Source: Patulibacter americanus DSM 16676 | GTDB lineage: Bacteria > Actinomycetota > Thermoleophilia > Solirubrobacterales > Solirubrobacteraceae | Assembly: GCF_000420025.1 (NCBI RefSeq) | Contig: NZ_ATUD01000005.1 | Location: 124,001 to 188,000, forward strand | Direction: 5' to 3' | DNA length: 64,000 nucleotides | Shown here: in pieces, positions 7,718 to 17,727 of the stretch | Layout of the letters: each line of letters begins with the position of its first letter | How positions within the stretch are numbered: the stretch's first letter is position 1 | Translations under genes and position numbers: made by a program | The notes under the pieces: model-generated | Told to the model about the DNA's origin: nothing | Databases searched by the model: none | The model's input: the letters and a program-made list of their open reading frames with translations, nothing else

Positions 7718-8509
7718 ATGAAGCGTCCATCCCTTGCCGTCGTCCTCGTGGCGCTCGGACTCCTCGCCCCCGTCGCGACCCTCGCGGGGCCAGCTGCGGC
7801 CGGCCAGCTGCCGTCGGCCCCGGCGCAGCTTGCTCTGTCGGGCGGCAGCCCCGCTTCGACCGTCCCGGCGGCGGTCAAGGTCGATCGCTGCGCCGTCCGG
7901 TCGAAGACGGTGGCCCGGCTCAAGAAGCGGTACAAGACCGCGACCACCAAGCGAGGCAAGGCGCGGACGCAGCGGCTCCTCGGCGCAGCGCGGCGGTCGC
8001 TGAAGCGGTGTCGCTCCCGAAAGCCGGCCCCGGAGACCACGCCGGCGCCGAGCCCGGCCCCCAGCCCGGCGCCCTCGCCCGGCGCCAGCCCTGCGCCGCC
8101 GCCCCCGCCGGCTGCCCCGCCCGCGCCGCCCCCGGCGCCGGAGTCGCTTCGCCTGACGGTGAACGACGGGCCCGGCGGGACGTTCGCGTCGACGGCGACG
8201 CTCACGATCGCCGTCACGGGCCTGGCCGACCCGCCAGCCGGCAGCTTCTATCGCATTTCACTCCGGTCGCCCTCGGAGCTTCGCGGTCGGCCGCCGACGG
8301 GATGCGAACGGTCGAAGGACGTCGACGTGCGCGGTGCGAATGGTGCCGCGGCCACGTGGTCGCCGAACCCCAAGTGGTGCACGAGCACGACGGGCAGCGC
8401 CGTGGGTCGTGTGGTCGTGTGGTGGGGTCCTGAGGGGGCGCAGCTCGACCTCGCGTCCAACGTGGCCGCCGAAGCCGCCATCACCGTGGTCGATGGAGGG
8501 GCGCGGTAG
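7718..8509 (+). CDS. Secreted hypothetical protein with Pro-rich linker
   Basis: 263 residues. Residues 1-29 (MKRPSLAVVLVALGLLAPVA...AAAG) are a clear signal peptide. A short basic helical region (residues 55-105, KTVARLKKRYKTATTKRGKA) contains two cysteines. Residues 108-145 are an (SPAP)n/(APPP)n linker, and the last 115 residues form a beta-rich domain with two further cysteines (PPTGCERSK, NPKWCTST). The type is common in Thermoleophilia; no enzymatic motif is seen. GATTCT lies 9 bases upstream of the ATG and may be the -10 of a leaderless transcript. Probably exported and cell-wall associated. Confidence 0.7.
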   Translation: MKRPSLAVVLVALGLLAPVATLAGPAAAGQLPSAPAQLALSGGSPASTVPAAVKVDRCAVRSKTVARLKKRYKTATTKRGKARTQRLLGAARRSLKRCRSRKPAPETTPAPSPAPSPAPSPGASPAPPPPPAAPPAPPPAPESLRLTVNDGPGGTFASTATLTIAVTGLADPPAGSFYRISLRSPSELRGRPPTGCERSKDVDVRGANGAAATWSPNPKWCTSTTGSAVGRVVVWWGPEGAQLDLASNVAAEAAITVVDGGAR

Positions 8510-8526
8510 CGTTCGGCGGTACGCGC

Positions 8527-8554
8527 CCGTCCGTCGGTGCAGCCGGCTGGACGG
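8527..8554. terminator. Hairpin between convergent genes
   Basis: CCGTCC (8527-8532) pairs with GGACGG (8549-8554), enclosing the palindrome AGCCGGCT. It lies between the secreted-protein gene (+) and the CAU tRNA (-), so it may stop both. There is no T-run on either side. Confidence 0.4.
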
Positions 8555-8584
8555 ATGGGGGGCGCCGCGGGGCACCGTTCGTGA

Positions 8585-8657
8585 TGGGCCGGGCGGGACT
8601 CGAACCCGCATCGGACGAATTATGAGTTCGCGGCTCTGACCATTGAGCTACCGGCCC
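8585..8657 (-). tRNA. tRNA with CAT anticodon (tRNA-Ile2 favoured over tRNA-Met)
   Basis: 73 nt on the minus strand. Acceptor GGGCCGG/CCGGCCC, anticodon arm GCGAA-CTCATAA-TTCGT, T arm GCGGG-TTCGAGT-CCCGC, discriminator A. The CAU anticodon fits elongator Met or lysidine-modified Ile2. C4-G69 and C5-G68, identity pairs used by TilS in E. coli, are present and favour Ile2. The initiator is excluded because the 1-72 pair is G-C and the anticodon stem lacks three G-C pairs. Confidence 0.9.
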
Positions 8658-8779
8658 GACGGCCCTCGCGGGCGCGCCGGGTGGGAAGCCTGCCAGAGGC
8701 GGGGGCGGACGGGCGTCTCGCCACATCCGCCAGCTCGTGGGAAGGAATCGGGGCGGGCCGGACGAACCTGTCATCGCCC

Positions 8780-9661
8780 ATGAAGCGCACGTCCTCCTCT
8801 TCCCCGACGGCACTCGCCCCGATCGTCGATCACCAGACGCTCACGGAGTACATCCAGTCGCGATTCGACGATTTCTCACGGTCCCAGAAGGACGTGGCCC
8901 AGTACATCGTCGATCATCTCGACGAGGTGGCCTTCCAGACGGCCGAGGAGCTGGCGCGGCGGGCGAACACGTCCAGCTCCACGGTCGTGCGGTTCAGCCA
9001 GGCCCTCGGCTTCCACGGCTTCCCCGACCTGCAGGACGCGGCGCGCGACGAGTACCGTCGCCGGGTCGAGGCCCGGGGTACCGGCGGTGCCGGGAGCGAG
9101 ACCGAGCCGCTGTTCGGGCTCGACCAGAGCCCGGGTGAGGCCTCGATCGCGGCCGACCACCTCGCGGTGGAGGAGACCGCCCGGCGCGTCTCCCGCTCGG
9201 TCCTCGAGGCGGCGGTGAACGACATCGGCAAGGCCGACCGCGTGATCATCGTGGCCGCCGACCAGGTCGCCTACTTCGGCACGTACTTCCGGCACCTGCT
9301 GATGCTGCTCGGGATCCCGACCGACATCGTGGCCAGCCACGCACAGGAGGGCCGCGCCCGCCTGGCGCGCCTCGACGAGAACGCCGTGCTGATCGGCATC
9401 ACCGCCGGCCGCGCGCACCCGCTCGTCGTCCGCTCCCTGCAGCTCGCGCGCCACCGCCGCGCGAAGACGATCGCGATCACCGACGCGACCCTCTCCGAGG
9501 CTGCGAAGCTCGCGCAGCACAGCCTCTTCTACTCGAGCAACAGCCCGTCCTTCGTGCGCTCGCACGTCGCACTGCTCTCCCTCCTGCAGGCGATGGCGCA
9601 GGGCGTCTACGCCAACGACGGCGCCCGCGCCGACCGCATCCGCGCCTACCGCCTGAAGTAG
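8780..9661 (+). CDS. MurR/RpiR-family transcriptional regulator (HTH + SIS)
   Basis: 293 residues from ATG 8780. The N-terminal RpiR HTH (about 20-95) includes [20 protein letters not shown], then [20 protein letters not shown], then [12 protein letters not shown], the family's diagnostic order. A SIS (sugar isomerase) fold follows from about residue 135 ([20 protein letters not shown], then [20 protein letters not shown]), which normally senses a phosphosugar. No enzymes of amino-sugar use are adjacent; it stands between the CAU tRNA and pdxST, so its target is unclear. A long open stretch upstream to 8681 has no better start. Confidence 0.9.
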   Translation: MKRTSSSSPTALAPIVDHQTLTEYIQSRFDDFSRSQKDVAQYIVDHLDEVAFQTAEELARRANTSSSTVVRFSQALGFHGFPDLQDAARDEYRRRVEARGTGGAGSETEPLFGLDQSPGEASIAADHLAVEETARRVSRSVLEAAVNDIGKADRVIIVAADQVAYFGTYFRHLLMLLGIPTDIVASHAQEGRARLARLDENAVLIGITAGRAHPLVVRSLQLARHRRAKTIAITDATLSEAAKLAQHSLFYSSNSPSFVRSHVALLSLLQAMAQGVYANDGARADRIRAYRLK

Positions 9662-9682
9662 GGGCGTACGCGGCGTACGCCC
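9662..9682 (+). terminator. Hairpin directly after the RpiR gene
   Basis: GGGCGTACG (9662-9670) and CGTACGCCC (9674-9682) form a perfect 9-bp stem with a 3-base loop, beginning at the base after the stop codon. It lacks a T-tract. Confidence 0.55.
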
Positions 9683-9747
9683 GACCGGTCCACCAGGCGA
9701 CGGAACGACGCCCGGGCCGGGGGCGGCGCTCTGCGAGAATCGTCGCG

Positions 9748-10632
9748 ATGCGCGACGAATCAACACCCCGTGTGAAGACCGGCCTGGCGGAGATGCTCCG
9801 CGGGGGCGTCATCATGGACGTCATCGACCCGGAGCAGGCGAAGATCGCCGAGGCCGCGGGCGCGACGGCGGTCATGGCGCTCGAGCGCGTCCCCTCCGAC
9901 ATCCGCCGCGACGGGGGCGTCGCCCGGATGAGCGACCCGCAGATGATCGTCGAGATCCAGGCGGCCGTCTCCATCCCGGTGATGGCGAAGGCCCGCATCG
10001 GCCACTTCGTCGAGGCGCAGGTGCTCCAGGCGCTCGAGGTGGACTACATCGACGAGTCCGAGGTCCTCACGCCCGCCGACGAGGCCAACCACATCGACAA
10101 GTGGGAGTTCGAGGTCCCGTTCGTCTGCGGCGCCACGAACCTGGGCGAGGCCCTGCGCCGCATCGCCGAGGGCGCGTGCATGATCCGCTCCAAGGGCGAG
10201 GCCGGCACCGGCGACGTCGTCGAGGCCGTCCGTCACATCCGCTCCATCCGCGGCGACATCAAGCGGCTCGCGGGCATGGACGGCGGCGAGCTCGCCACGG
10301 CGGCGAAGAACCACCAGGCCCCGCTCGAGCTCGTGCGCTGGGTCGCCGCGCACGGCAAGCTGCCCGTGCCGCTGTTCTCCGCCGGCGGCATCGCGACGCC
10401 GGCCGACGCCGCGCTGATGATGCAGCTCGGTGCCGAGTCGGTCTTCGTCGGCTCCGGCATCTTCAAGTCCGAGGACCCGCAGCGCCGGGCCGAGCGCGTC
10501 GTGATGGCGACGACGCACTTCCGGGACCCCGTCAAGGTCATGGAGGCCTCGAAGGGCCTCGGTCGCGCGATGGACAGCCTCGAGGCCCGCAAGCTCGGCG
10601 AGGACCAGCTCCTCGCCAGCCGCGGGTGGTAG
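9748..10632 (+). CDS. pdxS: Pyridoxal 5'-phosphate synthase subunit PdxS
   Basis: 294 residues, full length for the SNZ family. It is the (beta/alpha)8 synthase that joins ribose-5-phosphate, glyceraldehyde-3-phosphate and ammonia into PLP. D24 (VIMD), K81 ([10 protein letters not shown]) and K149 ([11 protein letters not shown]) stand at the same numbers as the catalytic residues of the Bacillus enzyme. GAGAAT ends 7 bases before the ATG with no Shine-Dalgarno, so a leaderless mRNA is likely. The stop overlaps the pdxT start, and the two products form the 12+12 PdxS/PdxT complex. Confidence 0.98.
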   Translation: MRDESTPRVKTGLAEMLRGGVIMDVIDPEQAKIAEAAGATAVMALERVPSDIRRDGGVARMSDPQMIVEIQAAVSIPVMAKARIGHFVEAQVLQALEVDYIDESEVLTPADEANHIDKWEFEVPFVCGATNLGEALRRIAEGACMIRSKGEAGTGDVVEAVRHIRSIRGDIKRLAGMDGGELATAAKNHQAPLELVRWVAAHGKLPVPLFSAGGIATPADAALMMQLGAESVFVGSGIFKSEDPQRRAERVVMATTHFRDPVKVMEASKGLGRAMDSLEARKLGEDQLLASRGW

Positions 10633-11195
10633 CGCCCACCGTCGGCGTCCTGGCCCTGCAGGGCGGTGTGCTCGAGCACGCCGCCCACCTGCGGGCGCAC
10701 GGCGCGGAGGTCCGCGAGGTCCGCACGCCCGAGGGCCTCGAGGGCCTCGACGCCCTGGTCCTGCCCGGGGGCGAGAGCACCACGATGACCCTGGGCATCC
10801 GCCGCGAGGGGCTCGAGGACCCCCTGCGCGACTTCGCCGCGTCCGGGCGGCCCGTCATGGCGACCTGCGCCGGGCTGATCCTGCTGGACCGCGAGCACCT
10901 CGACGTGCTGCCGATCCTCTGCGAGCGCAACGCGTTCGGCCGGCAGATCCGCTCCTTCGAGGGAGAACTCGACGTTGCCGGCGTCGAGGGCGGACCGCAC
11001 CGCGGCGTCTTCATCCGCGCCCCGAAGGTCGTCGAGGTGCAGCCGCCCGTCGAGGTGACGGCGCGCGTGGACGACGCCGTCGTGGGGGTGCGCTCCGGCG
11101 CCATCGAGGGCTATGCCTTCCACCCCGAGCTGACGGACGACGGTCGGATCCACGACGCGTTCGTCACCCGGGTACGGGCCGCCCGCGAGGCCTAG
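10626..11195 (+). CDS. pdxT: Pyridoxal 5'-phosphate synthase glutaminase subunit PdxT
   Basis: 189 residues from a GTG that overlaps the end of pdxS by 7 bases. It is a class-I glutamine amidotransferase: GGES oxyanion/substrate loop at 48-51, nucleophile C81 in [10 protein letters not shown], and H166/E168 in FHPEL. It releases ammonia from glutamine and channels it into PdxS. In many actinobacteria yebC and ruvC follow closely. Here a block of about 9 kb of envelope and sugar genes separates them. Confidence 0.97.
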   Translation: MVAPTVGVLALQGGVLEHAAHLRAHGAEVREVRTPEGLEGLDALVLPGGESTTMTLGIRREGLEDPLRDFAASGRPVMATCAGLILLDREHLDVLPILCERNAFGRQIRSFEGELDVAGVEGGPHRGVFIRAPKVVEVQPPVEVTARVDDAVVGVRSGAIEGYAFHPELTDDGRIHDAFVTRVRAAREA

Positions 11196-11228
11196 CCACG
11201 CGGGAGCGGGCCTCCGGCACCGCGGCGG

Positions 11229-12515
11229 CTACGGCAGGGGCGGGATGGCCCGGGGGTCATCCGGCACGGTGGGGATCGTCGGACGCGGTACGGACGGCGC
11301 GCCCCCGTCGCGCTCGCCGCTGAAGGCGCCGGCGGCGACGAGCGCGACGATCGCGACCGCGAGCAGCAGCAGCGCCGGCACGCCGAGCTGGCGGACGACG
11401 GCGCTCTGGAGCACACCCTGCGACGGTCGGGCGACCACGGGCACGGCGCCGGCCGACGGAGTCGGCGGTGCTCCGACGGCCAGCGCGGCCGCGTCCCCGA
11501 TCGGCGTGGGCGCGCCCTCGGCCGGCACCGGGGCGTCGCCGGGGGCGCCCGACACCGTGGCCGTCGGCCCGCGCCCATGGCTGGCGTCCGTCCGGGCGAG
11601 CGTCCGCCGGCGCCGCCGACGGGGCGGGGCCGGGCGGCGCTCGGGCCGCGGCAGCCCGGGGTGGGGCACGAGGTAGCCCAGCGACTCGGGGCCGGAGGGA
11701 TCCTCCGGGGGGCCCGGGGGGCCCGGGGGGCCCGGGGGAACGGGGCCTGCCGCCGCCGGCCCGGCACCGTTGGCTGCGGGTGCGGGCTCCGGGTCGGCGC
11801 CGTCGGCCGCCCCGTCGGCCGGCCGACGGGTCTCGGCGTCCGCGTCGAGGAGCGGCAGCGTCGGTGGGGCGGGAATGGCGGTGCGCCGGACGGCCGCGTC
11901 GGGGCCGGCGGGCGCGGTGGGGGCTGCCGCGAGGGCCATGGCGGTGGCGATGACGCCGACCTCGGTGCCGGTCAGCGGCGCCTGGTGGTCGCGGGCGTAG
12001 CCGCGCTCGGCGCGGTCGAAGCCGGCGGCGAGCTCGCGGGCGGCGGGGGAGTCGCGGAGGAGAGCGTCCAGGCGGGCCTCGTCGTCGGGGTCCAGGCGGC
12101 CGGTGTGACGGGCGACGAGGAAGTGCGCCACCGCGTCCGGCGCGTCGCCGGCCGGCAGTCCCCGACCGGCGTGCCGGGTCGCCGCGGAGCGCGTGGCGGA
12201 CAGCAGGGCGCGGCCGACGGCGTCGTCGTCCTGGTGGGGCGAAGCGAGACGCACCCGCAGGGCGGCGAAGGCCTCGCCGGCGCCGCGCAGGGCGCGCTCC
12301 GGGGTCGTGACCTCGTCGAGGTAGGCCACGACGCGGCCGCCGTGCCGGGCGACGAACGCGGCCGTCGAGACGGGGTCGCCGGCGGGAGGCAGGGCGACGG
12401 GCGGGGTCACGGGCGCACCGGCGACGGCGATGGACGATCCCGCGGGATCAGCGGCCGGCGGGGGTCGCGGGGCGAGGACGGCGGACCACGGCGACCATCT
12501 AAGCACGTGCACCAC
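11229..12515 (-). CDS. Membrane-anchored hypothetical protein with long Pro/Ala/Gly region
   Basis: 428 residues; start uncertain (GTG 12515 has no clear ribosome site, and the next GTG is about 35 codons in). Residues 45-175 form a helical domain (TAAFVARHGGRVVAYLDEVT, then ALRGAGEAFAALRVRLA) that faintly resembles sigma-70 region 2. A following segment, LDPDDEARLDALLRDSPAAR, resembles the helices of anti-sigma zf-HC2 proteins without the Cys/His. A disordered 200-residue stretch contains a collagen-like GPP run. One membrane helix lies near the C-terminus (GVPALLLLAVAIVALVAAGA), leaving a 30-residue Pro-rich tail. I would not assign a function; an anti-sigma or secretion-linked membrane protein is possible. 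Confidence 0.6.
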   Translation of the reverse strand: MVHVLRWSPWSAVLAPRPPPAADPAGSSIAVAGAPVTPPVALPPAGDPVSTAAFVARHGGRVVAYLDEVTTPERALRGAGEAFAALRVRLASPHQDDDAVGRALLSATRSAATRHAGRGLPAGDAPDAVAHFLVARHTGRLDPDDEARLDALLRDSPAARELAAGFDRAERGYARDHQAPLTGTEVGVIATAMALAAAPTAPAGPDAAVRRTAIPAPPTLPLLDADAETRRPADGAADGADPEPAPAANGAGPAAAGPVPPGPPGPPGPPEDPSGPESLGYLVPHPGLPRPERRPAPPRRRRRRTLARTDASHGRGPTATVSGAPGDAPVPAEGAPTPIGDAAALAVGAPPTPSAGAVPVVARPSQGVLQSAVVRQLGVPALLLLAVAIVALVAAGAFSGERDGGAPSVPRPTIPTVPDDPRAIPPLP

Positions 12516-12632
12516 CGCGCGCTCCGGCCGTCCTACCGGCGGTCGCGGGCGGTGCCCCCGGGCCCGGGGCGCGGGGCGTGACGCAGGCGGGGGCCGGCCG
12601 CCGGGCGGACCGGCGGCCGCGTCCCTGCGGTC

Positions 12633-14036
12633 CTAGCCGCGGATGAGGCCGAGGACCTCGTCGCGCCGGCGCTCCATGTCCTCCACGGACACGAGCGACT
12701 CGAGGCAGAGGCGCAGAAGCGGCTCGGTGTTGGACTTGCGCACGTTGAAGTGCCAGTCGTCGTAGTCCACCGAGACGCCGTCGACGTGGGTGATCGTCGC
12801 GCCCTGGGCGGCGTAGCGCTCCTCGATCTCGGCCATCCGCGCGTCGGCGTCCTCGACCGTCGAGTTGATCTCGCCCGAGATGAAGTACCGCTCGTGGAAG
12901 CGCCCGACGAGGGAGGAGAGCTTCTCGCCCGTCACGGACAGCAGCTCGAGGATCAGGAGCGCCGGGAGGGTGCCGGAGTCGGCGTTCGAGAACTTCTCGA
13001 AGTAGTAGTGGCCCGAGACCTCGCCGCCGAAGATCGCGCCCTCCTGCGGCATCCGCGTCTTGAAGAACGCGTGGCCGACCCGGTTGATCAGCGCGCGGCC
13101 ACCGGCGGCCTCGACCACGTCGGCCACGGCGCGGGAGGCGCGGCAGTCGTAGAGGATCGCCGGGGCGTCGTTGCCGCCCTCACGGGCCTTCTGCACGAGC
13201 GACTCGGCGAGCAGGGCGGTGAGGAAGTCGCCGTCGACGAAGCGGCCCTCGTCGTCGATGAAGAAGCAGCGGTCCGCGTCGCCGTCCCACGCGATCCCCA
13301 GGTCCGCGCCGGTCTCGCGGACCTTGTCGATGATGAACTGGCGGTTCTCCGGCAGGAGCGGGTTGGGCTCGTGGTCGGGGAAGTTGCCGTCCGGCGTCCA
13401 GTACGTCTCGACGAGGTCGAGGCCCAGGTGCTTCAGGATCGGCCCGATCATCGGACCCGCCATGCCGTTGCCGCCGTCGACGACGACCTTCAGCGGCTTG
13501 ATCTTCGCCGGGTCGATGAACTCGATGGCGGACTGCTGGAAGGCGTCGTAGACGTCCTCCTCGAGCACCAGGCCCGGGGTCTCCGCGCCCGGGCGGTCGG
13601 GGTCCGTCTCCTCGCTCTGGGCGAGGTCGCGGATCTCGCCGATGCCGCGCTCGCCGGAGAGCGCGAGGGCGCCCTTCTCCACGAGCTTCGCGCCCGTGTA
13701 GGCCTTCGGGTTGTGCGAGGCGGTGCACATCAGGCCGCCGTCGAGGCCGCGCGTGCCGACGAGCCAGTAGAGCATCTCGGACCCGACCTGCCCGATGTCG
13801 GTGACGGCCGCGCCCTCGAGCACGATGCCGTCGCGGTAGGCCCGCAGGAGCTCGGGGGCGGAGAGGCGCATGTCGCGACCCACGGCGACGTGGACGTCGG
13901 TCACGTCCTTGCCGGAGAGGTCGGCGATGACCCGCGCGAACGCGCGCCCGATGCGGTGCGCGACGGCGGCGTCGATCTCCTCGCCCGCGATCCCGCGGAC
14001 GTCGTAGGCCTTGAAGATTCCGCTCGGGACGCTCAT
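12633..14036 (-). CDS. Phosphomannomutase/phosphoglucomutase
   Basis: 467 residues of the alpha-D-phosphohexomutase family. All four signature loops are present: phospho-serine loop TASHNP (S107), metal loop DGDADRC, sugar-recognition loop GEVSGHYYF (the GExSGH form of dual PMM/PGM enzymes), and the C-terminal phosphate loop. N-terminus FKAYDVRG is also standard. It interconverts hexose-6-phosphates and hexose-1-phosphates and would supply mannose-1-P or glucose-1-P for cell-envelope sugars, consistent with rfbF/rfbG-like genes 5-6 kb away. The ATG at 14036 is well placed; the gene is divergent from the subtilase at 14334. Confidence 0.92.
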   Translation of the reverse strand: MSVPSGIFKAYDVRGIAGEEIDAAVAHRIGRAFARVIADLSGKDVTDVHVAVGRDMRLSAPELLRAYRDGIVLEGAAVTDIGQVGSEMLYWLVGTRGLDGGLMCTASHNPKAYTGAKLVEKGALALSGERGIGEIRDLAQSEETDPDRPGAETPGLVLEEDVYDAFQQSAIEFIDPAKIKPLKVVVDGGNGMAGPMIGPILKHLGLDLVETYWTPDGNFPDHEPNPLLPENRQFIIDKVRETGADLGIAWDGDADRCFFIDDEGRFVDGDFLTALLAESLVQKAREGGNDAPAILYDCRASRAVADVVEAAGGRALINRVGHAFFKTRMPQEGAIFGGEVSGHYYFEKFSNADSGTLPALLILELLSVTGEKLSSLVGRFHERYFISGEINSTVEDADARMAEIEERYAAQGATITHVDGVSVDYDDWHFNVRKSNTEPLLRLCLESLVSVEDMERRRDEVLGLIRG

Positions 14037-14333
14037 CGCGCGCATCCTACGTCGCGCCGCGCCCCACCCGCGTGAAGACGGTGTGCGCGCCCGCGGACGC
14101 GGTGGGTGTCCAGCGCGTGTCCACCCGGCCTGGGTGCGGTCTGGACGCGCGTAGGGGTCCAGCGAGGTCAAGACCGAGGCCGTTTGGCCGATGACGGCCC
14201 CAGGGGAGAGATTCCCCCAACAACAACTGGTGGGTGCCGGCTGGAACCGACACCCACCGCCGTCCGAACCACGAACGGTCCTCGGGGGTGCTGCAACACC
14301 CGCGGGGGTCGGACTCAGGAGAGAGAGCTCCCG
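14037..14333. other. Divergent intergenic region
   Basis: 297 bases without a gene, between the mutase (-) and the subtilase (+). The left half holds an imperfect inverted repeat (CGCGTGTCCA about 14115, TGGACGCGCG about 14141). The right half is the hairpin-rich leader described separately. No good -10 for either gene was found by eye. Confidence 0.6.
14186..14325 (+). promoter_or_regulatory. Hairpin-rich 5' leader of the subtilase gene
   Basis: Consecutive small hairpins: GGCCG-ATGA-CGGCC (14186-14199), GGGGA-GAGAT-TCCCC (14203-14217), GGTGGGTG/CACCCACC with an inner CGG/CCG (14229-14258), CCGT/ACGG (14260-14278), and GGGTG-CTGCAA-CACCC (14286-14301). These are followed by AGGAGAGAG (14317-14325), the Shine-Dalgarno of the TTG start. 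It matches no riboswitch class I can recognise (c-di-AMP, c-di-GMP, cobalamin and glycine considered). Confidence 0.45.
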
Positions 14334-15551
14334 TTGTCCGCCCACCACCCTAGCCGCGCTTGGGCGCGCGCCGCTGCGGCTTGCGCCGCCGTGGCCGCGT
14401 CCGCGACCGTGCTGCCCGCCGGGGCCCAGGCCGCGGGGCCCGCCCATGCCCGCGGGGCGGTCGTCGTCGGGCAACCCGCACCGGGACCGCTGACGTCCGC
14501 GCCGGCCGCCGGCCCGGATGCCCCGATCGTCTGCGTCGTCGACGGCGGCGTGCAGGACGGGCCCGCGACGAGCGGCCGCGTCGTCGCCCGTTCGAGCGTC
14601 ACGGACGCCCCGGGCCTCGAGGACGCCTCGGTCGCCCACGGCACCCTCGTGGCCGAGGCGGCGCTCGCCGTCTGGCCGCAGGCCCGCATCGCGTCCGTCC
14701 GCGCGACGACGAACGGCCTGAGCGAGATCCGCCACCAGATCGCGGCGGTCGACCGCTGCGGCGAGCTCGGCGCCAGCGTCATCAACATCTCCATCGGCGG
14801 CCCACACCCCGGTCCGGCGTGGGAGGGCCTCATGCGCGAGGCCGTCGGCCGCGCCGTGGCCCAGGGCCGCGACGTGGTGGTGGCCGCGGGCAACACGCCC
14901 GGACCCCCGGTCTACCCGGCCGTCTCGCTGGGCGACCTCGCCGTGGTCGTCGACGCGGTCGACGCGTCCGGCGCCCGCTGCCCGTTCGCGTCGACCGGCC
15001 CGCAGGTGACGGTCGGCGCGCAGGCCTGTCCGACCTGGCTGCCCTCCGGCGGCCCGGGGCAGTTCGCCCCCGTGAGCGGCTCCTCCGTCGCCGCCCCCCA
15101 GGTCGCCGCGATGCTCGCGGCCCTGCGCACGTACGCCCCGGGCCTCGACGCCGCGGGGCGCCGGGCGGCGCTGACGGGCCTGCCGGGCGGCGTGCTCGAC
15201 CAGGCCGAGGTGCTGCGCCGCGTCGGCCGCGCCGACCTGCTGCCGGCCCCGCCCCGGCCCGTCCTGCGCCTCGATGCCGTCCAGCAGCCGGTGACGATGC
15301 CGACCATCCCGTCGCCGACCCTCCGCGTGCGGTGGGGCGGCCGCGGCGCCACGGTGTCCGTCCGCCGCTCGCCGGTCGGGATCCGGCTGACCGTCCGTGG
15401 CGGCCGGCGCCCCGTGTCGGCCCGCGCGAACCGCGTGCTCGTGCCCCGCCGGCTGTTGCACGGCCGGCGGGCGCTGTCCGTCGTCGTCGCCGACCGTACG
15501 GGCGCGACCGTCCTGCGGCAGCGGGTGCCGGTCCCGTCGCGGAGCCGCTGA
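14334..15551 (+). CDS. Secreted subtilisin-like (S8) serine protease
   Basis: 405 residues from a TTG start set by AGGAGAGAG 8 bases upstream. The longer open frame upstream reads through the leader and has no signal peptide. Residues 1-35 are a signal peptide (ARAAAACAAVAASATVLPAG). The S8 catalytic set is complete: D70 in IVCVVDGGV, H102 in VAHGTLVAE, N187 in VVAAGN, S251 in SGSSVAAPQVAAM. After residue 325 a beta-rich Arg-heavy tail (TLRVRWGGRGATVSVRR onward) resembles tails on the other exported proteins here. There is no evident propeptide of the inhibitor_I9 type. It is probably an extracellular or wall-bound housekeeping protease. Confidence 0.9.
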   Translation: MSAHHPSRAWARAAAACAAVAASATVLPAGAQAAGPAHARGAVVVGQPAPGPLTSAPAAGPDAPIVCVVDGGVQDGPATSGRVVARSSVTDAPGLEDASVAHGTLVAEAALAVWPQARIASVRATTNGLSEIRHQIAAVDRCGELGASVINISIGGPHPGPAWEGLMREAVGRAVAQGRDVVVAAGNTPGPPVYPAVSLGDLAVVVDAVDASGARCPFASTGPQVTVGAQACPTWLPSGGPGQFAPVSGSSVAAPQVAAMLAALRTYAPGLDAAGRRAALTGLPGGVLDQAEVLRRVGRADLLPAPPRPVLRLDAVQQPVTMPTIPSPTLRVRWGGRGATVSVRRSPVGIRLTVRGGRRPVSARANRVLVPRRLLHGRRALSVVVADRTGATVLRQRVPVPSRSR

Positions 15552-15601
15552 GCGCCCCGCCGCCCCGTTGCGGCCGGGGCGGTCCGCCGGGAACGGCCCC
15601 G

Positions 15602-15607
15602 TAGACT
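15602..15607 (+). promoter_or_regulatory. -10 element TAGACT (leaderless gene at 15616)
   Basis: TAGACT ends 8 bases before the ATG; no ribosome-binding site lies between. Confidence 0.6.
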
Positions 15608-15615
15608 CGCCGCCG

Positions 15616-16302
15616 ATGGCGCAGCCGATCACCCGCGAGTTCCTCTCCGACGTGCTCGCGGTGGTCCCGACGCCCGATCCGGTCGTCGCGTTCGGGGTCC
15701 TGCAGGCCGAGCCGGACCCGGACGGCGACCTGCGCCGGTTCTTCCCCGGCCGCCCGTTCGTCGGGACCGACCTGCGTCCCGGGCCCGGCGTCGACCGCGT
15801 CGAGGACCTGCAGGCGCTGCGGATCGCGGACGGCCGGGTCGGTACGGCGGTCTGCCTCGACACCCTCGAGCACTGCGCCGACCCCGTCACCGCCGTGCGT
15901 GAGCTCCACCGGGTCCTGCGCCCCCGCGGCGGCGTCTGCCTCCTCTCGTGCGGGGTGCGGTTCGGGACCCCGGGCCGTTCCGACGACCGCCTCCGCTTCA
16001 CGCCGGAGGGCTTCCGGGGGCTGCTCGCGCCGTTCGACGACGTCTGGGTCCAGGGCGTCGGTGACCCCGGGAACCCCAGCCGGGCCTTCGCCGTCGGGAT
16101 CCGTGGCGGCTCCCTCGACGTCCTGCGGGAGCGGGGCCTGCCGCGGCTGCAGGCGGACCAGCGCGCGTGGGAGCAGACCCGGGGCGCCGTCCGCGTGGGC
16201 CCTGTGCGCCACCCGCCGCGTCAGCTCGCGCGGGAGCTCGGCCGCGAGGGCATCCGGCGGCTGCACCGCCGGCTGCACCGCCGGCTGCGCGGCCGCCGCT
16301 GA
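15616..16302 (+). CDS. SAM-dependent methyltransferase (type 11-like)
   Basis: 228 residues. The SAM domain is recognisable but atypical: the Gly-rich motif I is replaced by VVAFGVLQAE, motif II is GTDLRPGPGVDRVEDLQALR, and TAVCLDTLEHCADPVTAVRELHRVLRP with GGVCLLSCG are the canonical motif IV/V region of ubiquinone/type-11 enzymes. It resembles methyltransferases in polysaccharide clusters; the substrate is unknown. The C-terminal 40 residues are very Arg-rich (LHRRLHRRLRGRR), which could aid nucleic-acid or membrane binding. A leaderless start is predicted from TAGACT. Confidence 0.75.
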   Translation: MAQPITREFLSDVLAVVPTPDPVVAFGVLQAEPDPDGDLRRFFPGRPFVGTDLRPGPGVDRVEDLQALRIADGRVGTAVCLDTLEHCADPVTAVRELHRVLRPRGGVCLLSCGVRFGTPGRSDDRLRFTPEGFRGLLAPFDDVWVQGVGDPGNPSRAFAVGIRGGSLDVLRERGLPRLQADQRAWEQTRGAVRVGPVRHPPRQLARELGREGIRRLHRRLHRRLRGRR

Positions 16303-16342
16303 CCGGACCGGTCCTTCCTACGTCGGGTAGGGTCGGCCGCGC

Positions 16343-16360
16343 GGGCGCCGGACGGCGCCC
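16343..16360 (+). terminator. GC hairpin between methyltransferase and OYE genes
   Basis: GGGCGCC (16343-16349) and GGCGCCC (16354-16360) form a perfect 7-bp stem with a 4-base loop, 41 bases after the preceding stop. No T-run. Confidence 0.4.
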
Positions 16361-16377
16361 GGGACCCCGGAGCACCC

Positions 16378-17625
<1,248 letters not shown>

Positions 17626-17727
17626 GCCCGCACCGCACGAATCGTCCGCGGGCCTGCGTCCGGCCTGCGATCCTGAGCGCGCCGGGCGACCGGCGAGCAC
17701 CCGAGAACCCCAACGAGGAGTCCCCAC

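Noticed and set aside
14186..14333. c-di-AMP (ydaO), c-di-GMP, glycine or cobalamin riboswitch before the subtilase
   Set aside because: The diagnostic conserved strings of these classes are absent; kept only as an unclassified structured leader.
14037..16001. Upstream continuation of the mutase frame on the minus strand to a 1122-residue protein
   Set aside because: The true ATG is at 14036; the extension runs antisense through the subtilase and reads as low-complexity Arg/Ala/Gly.
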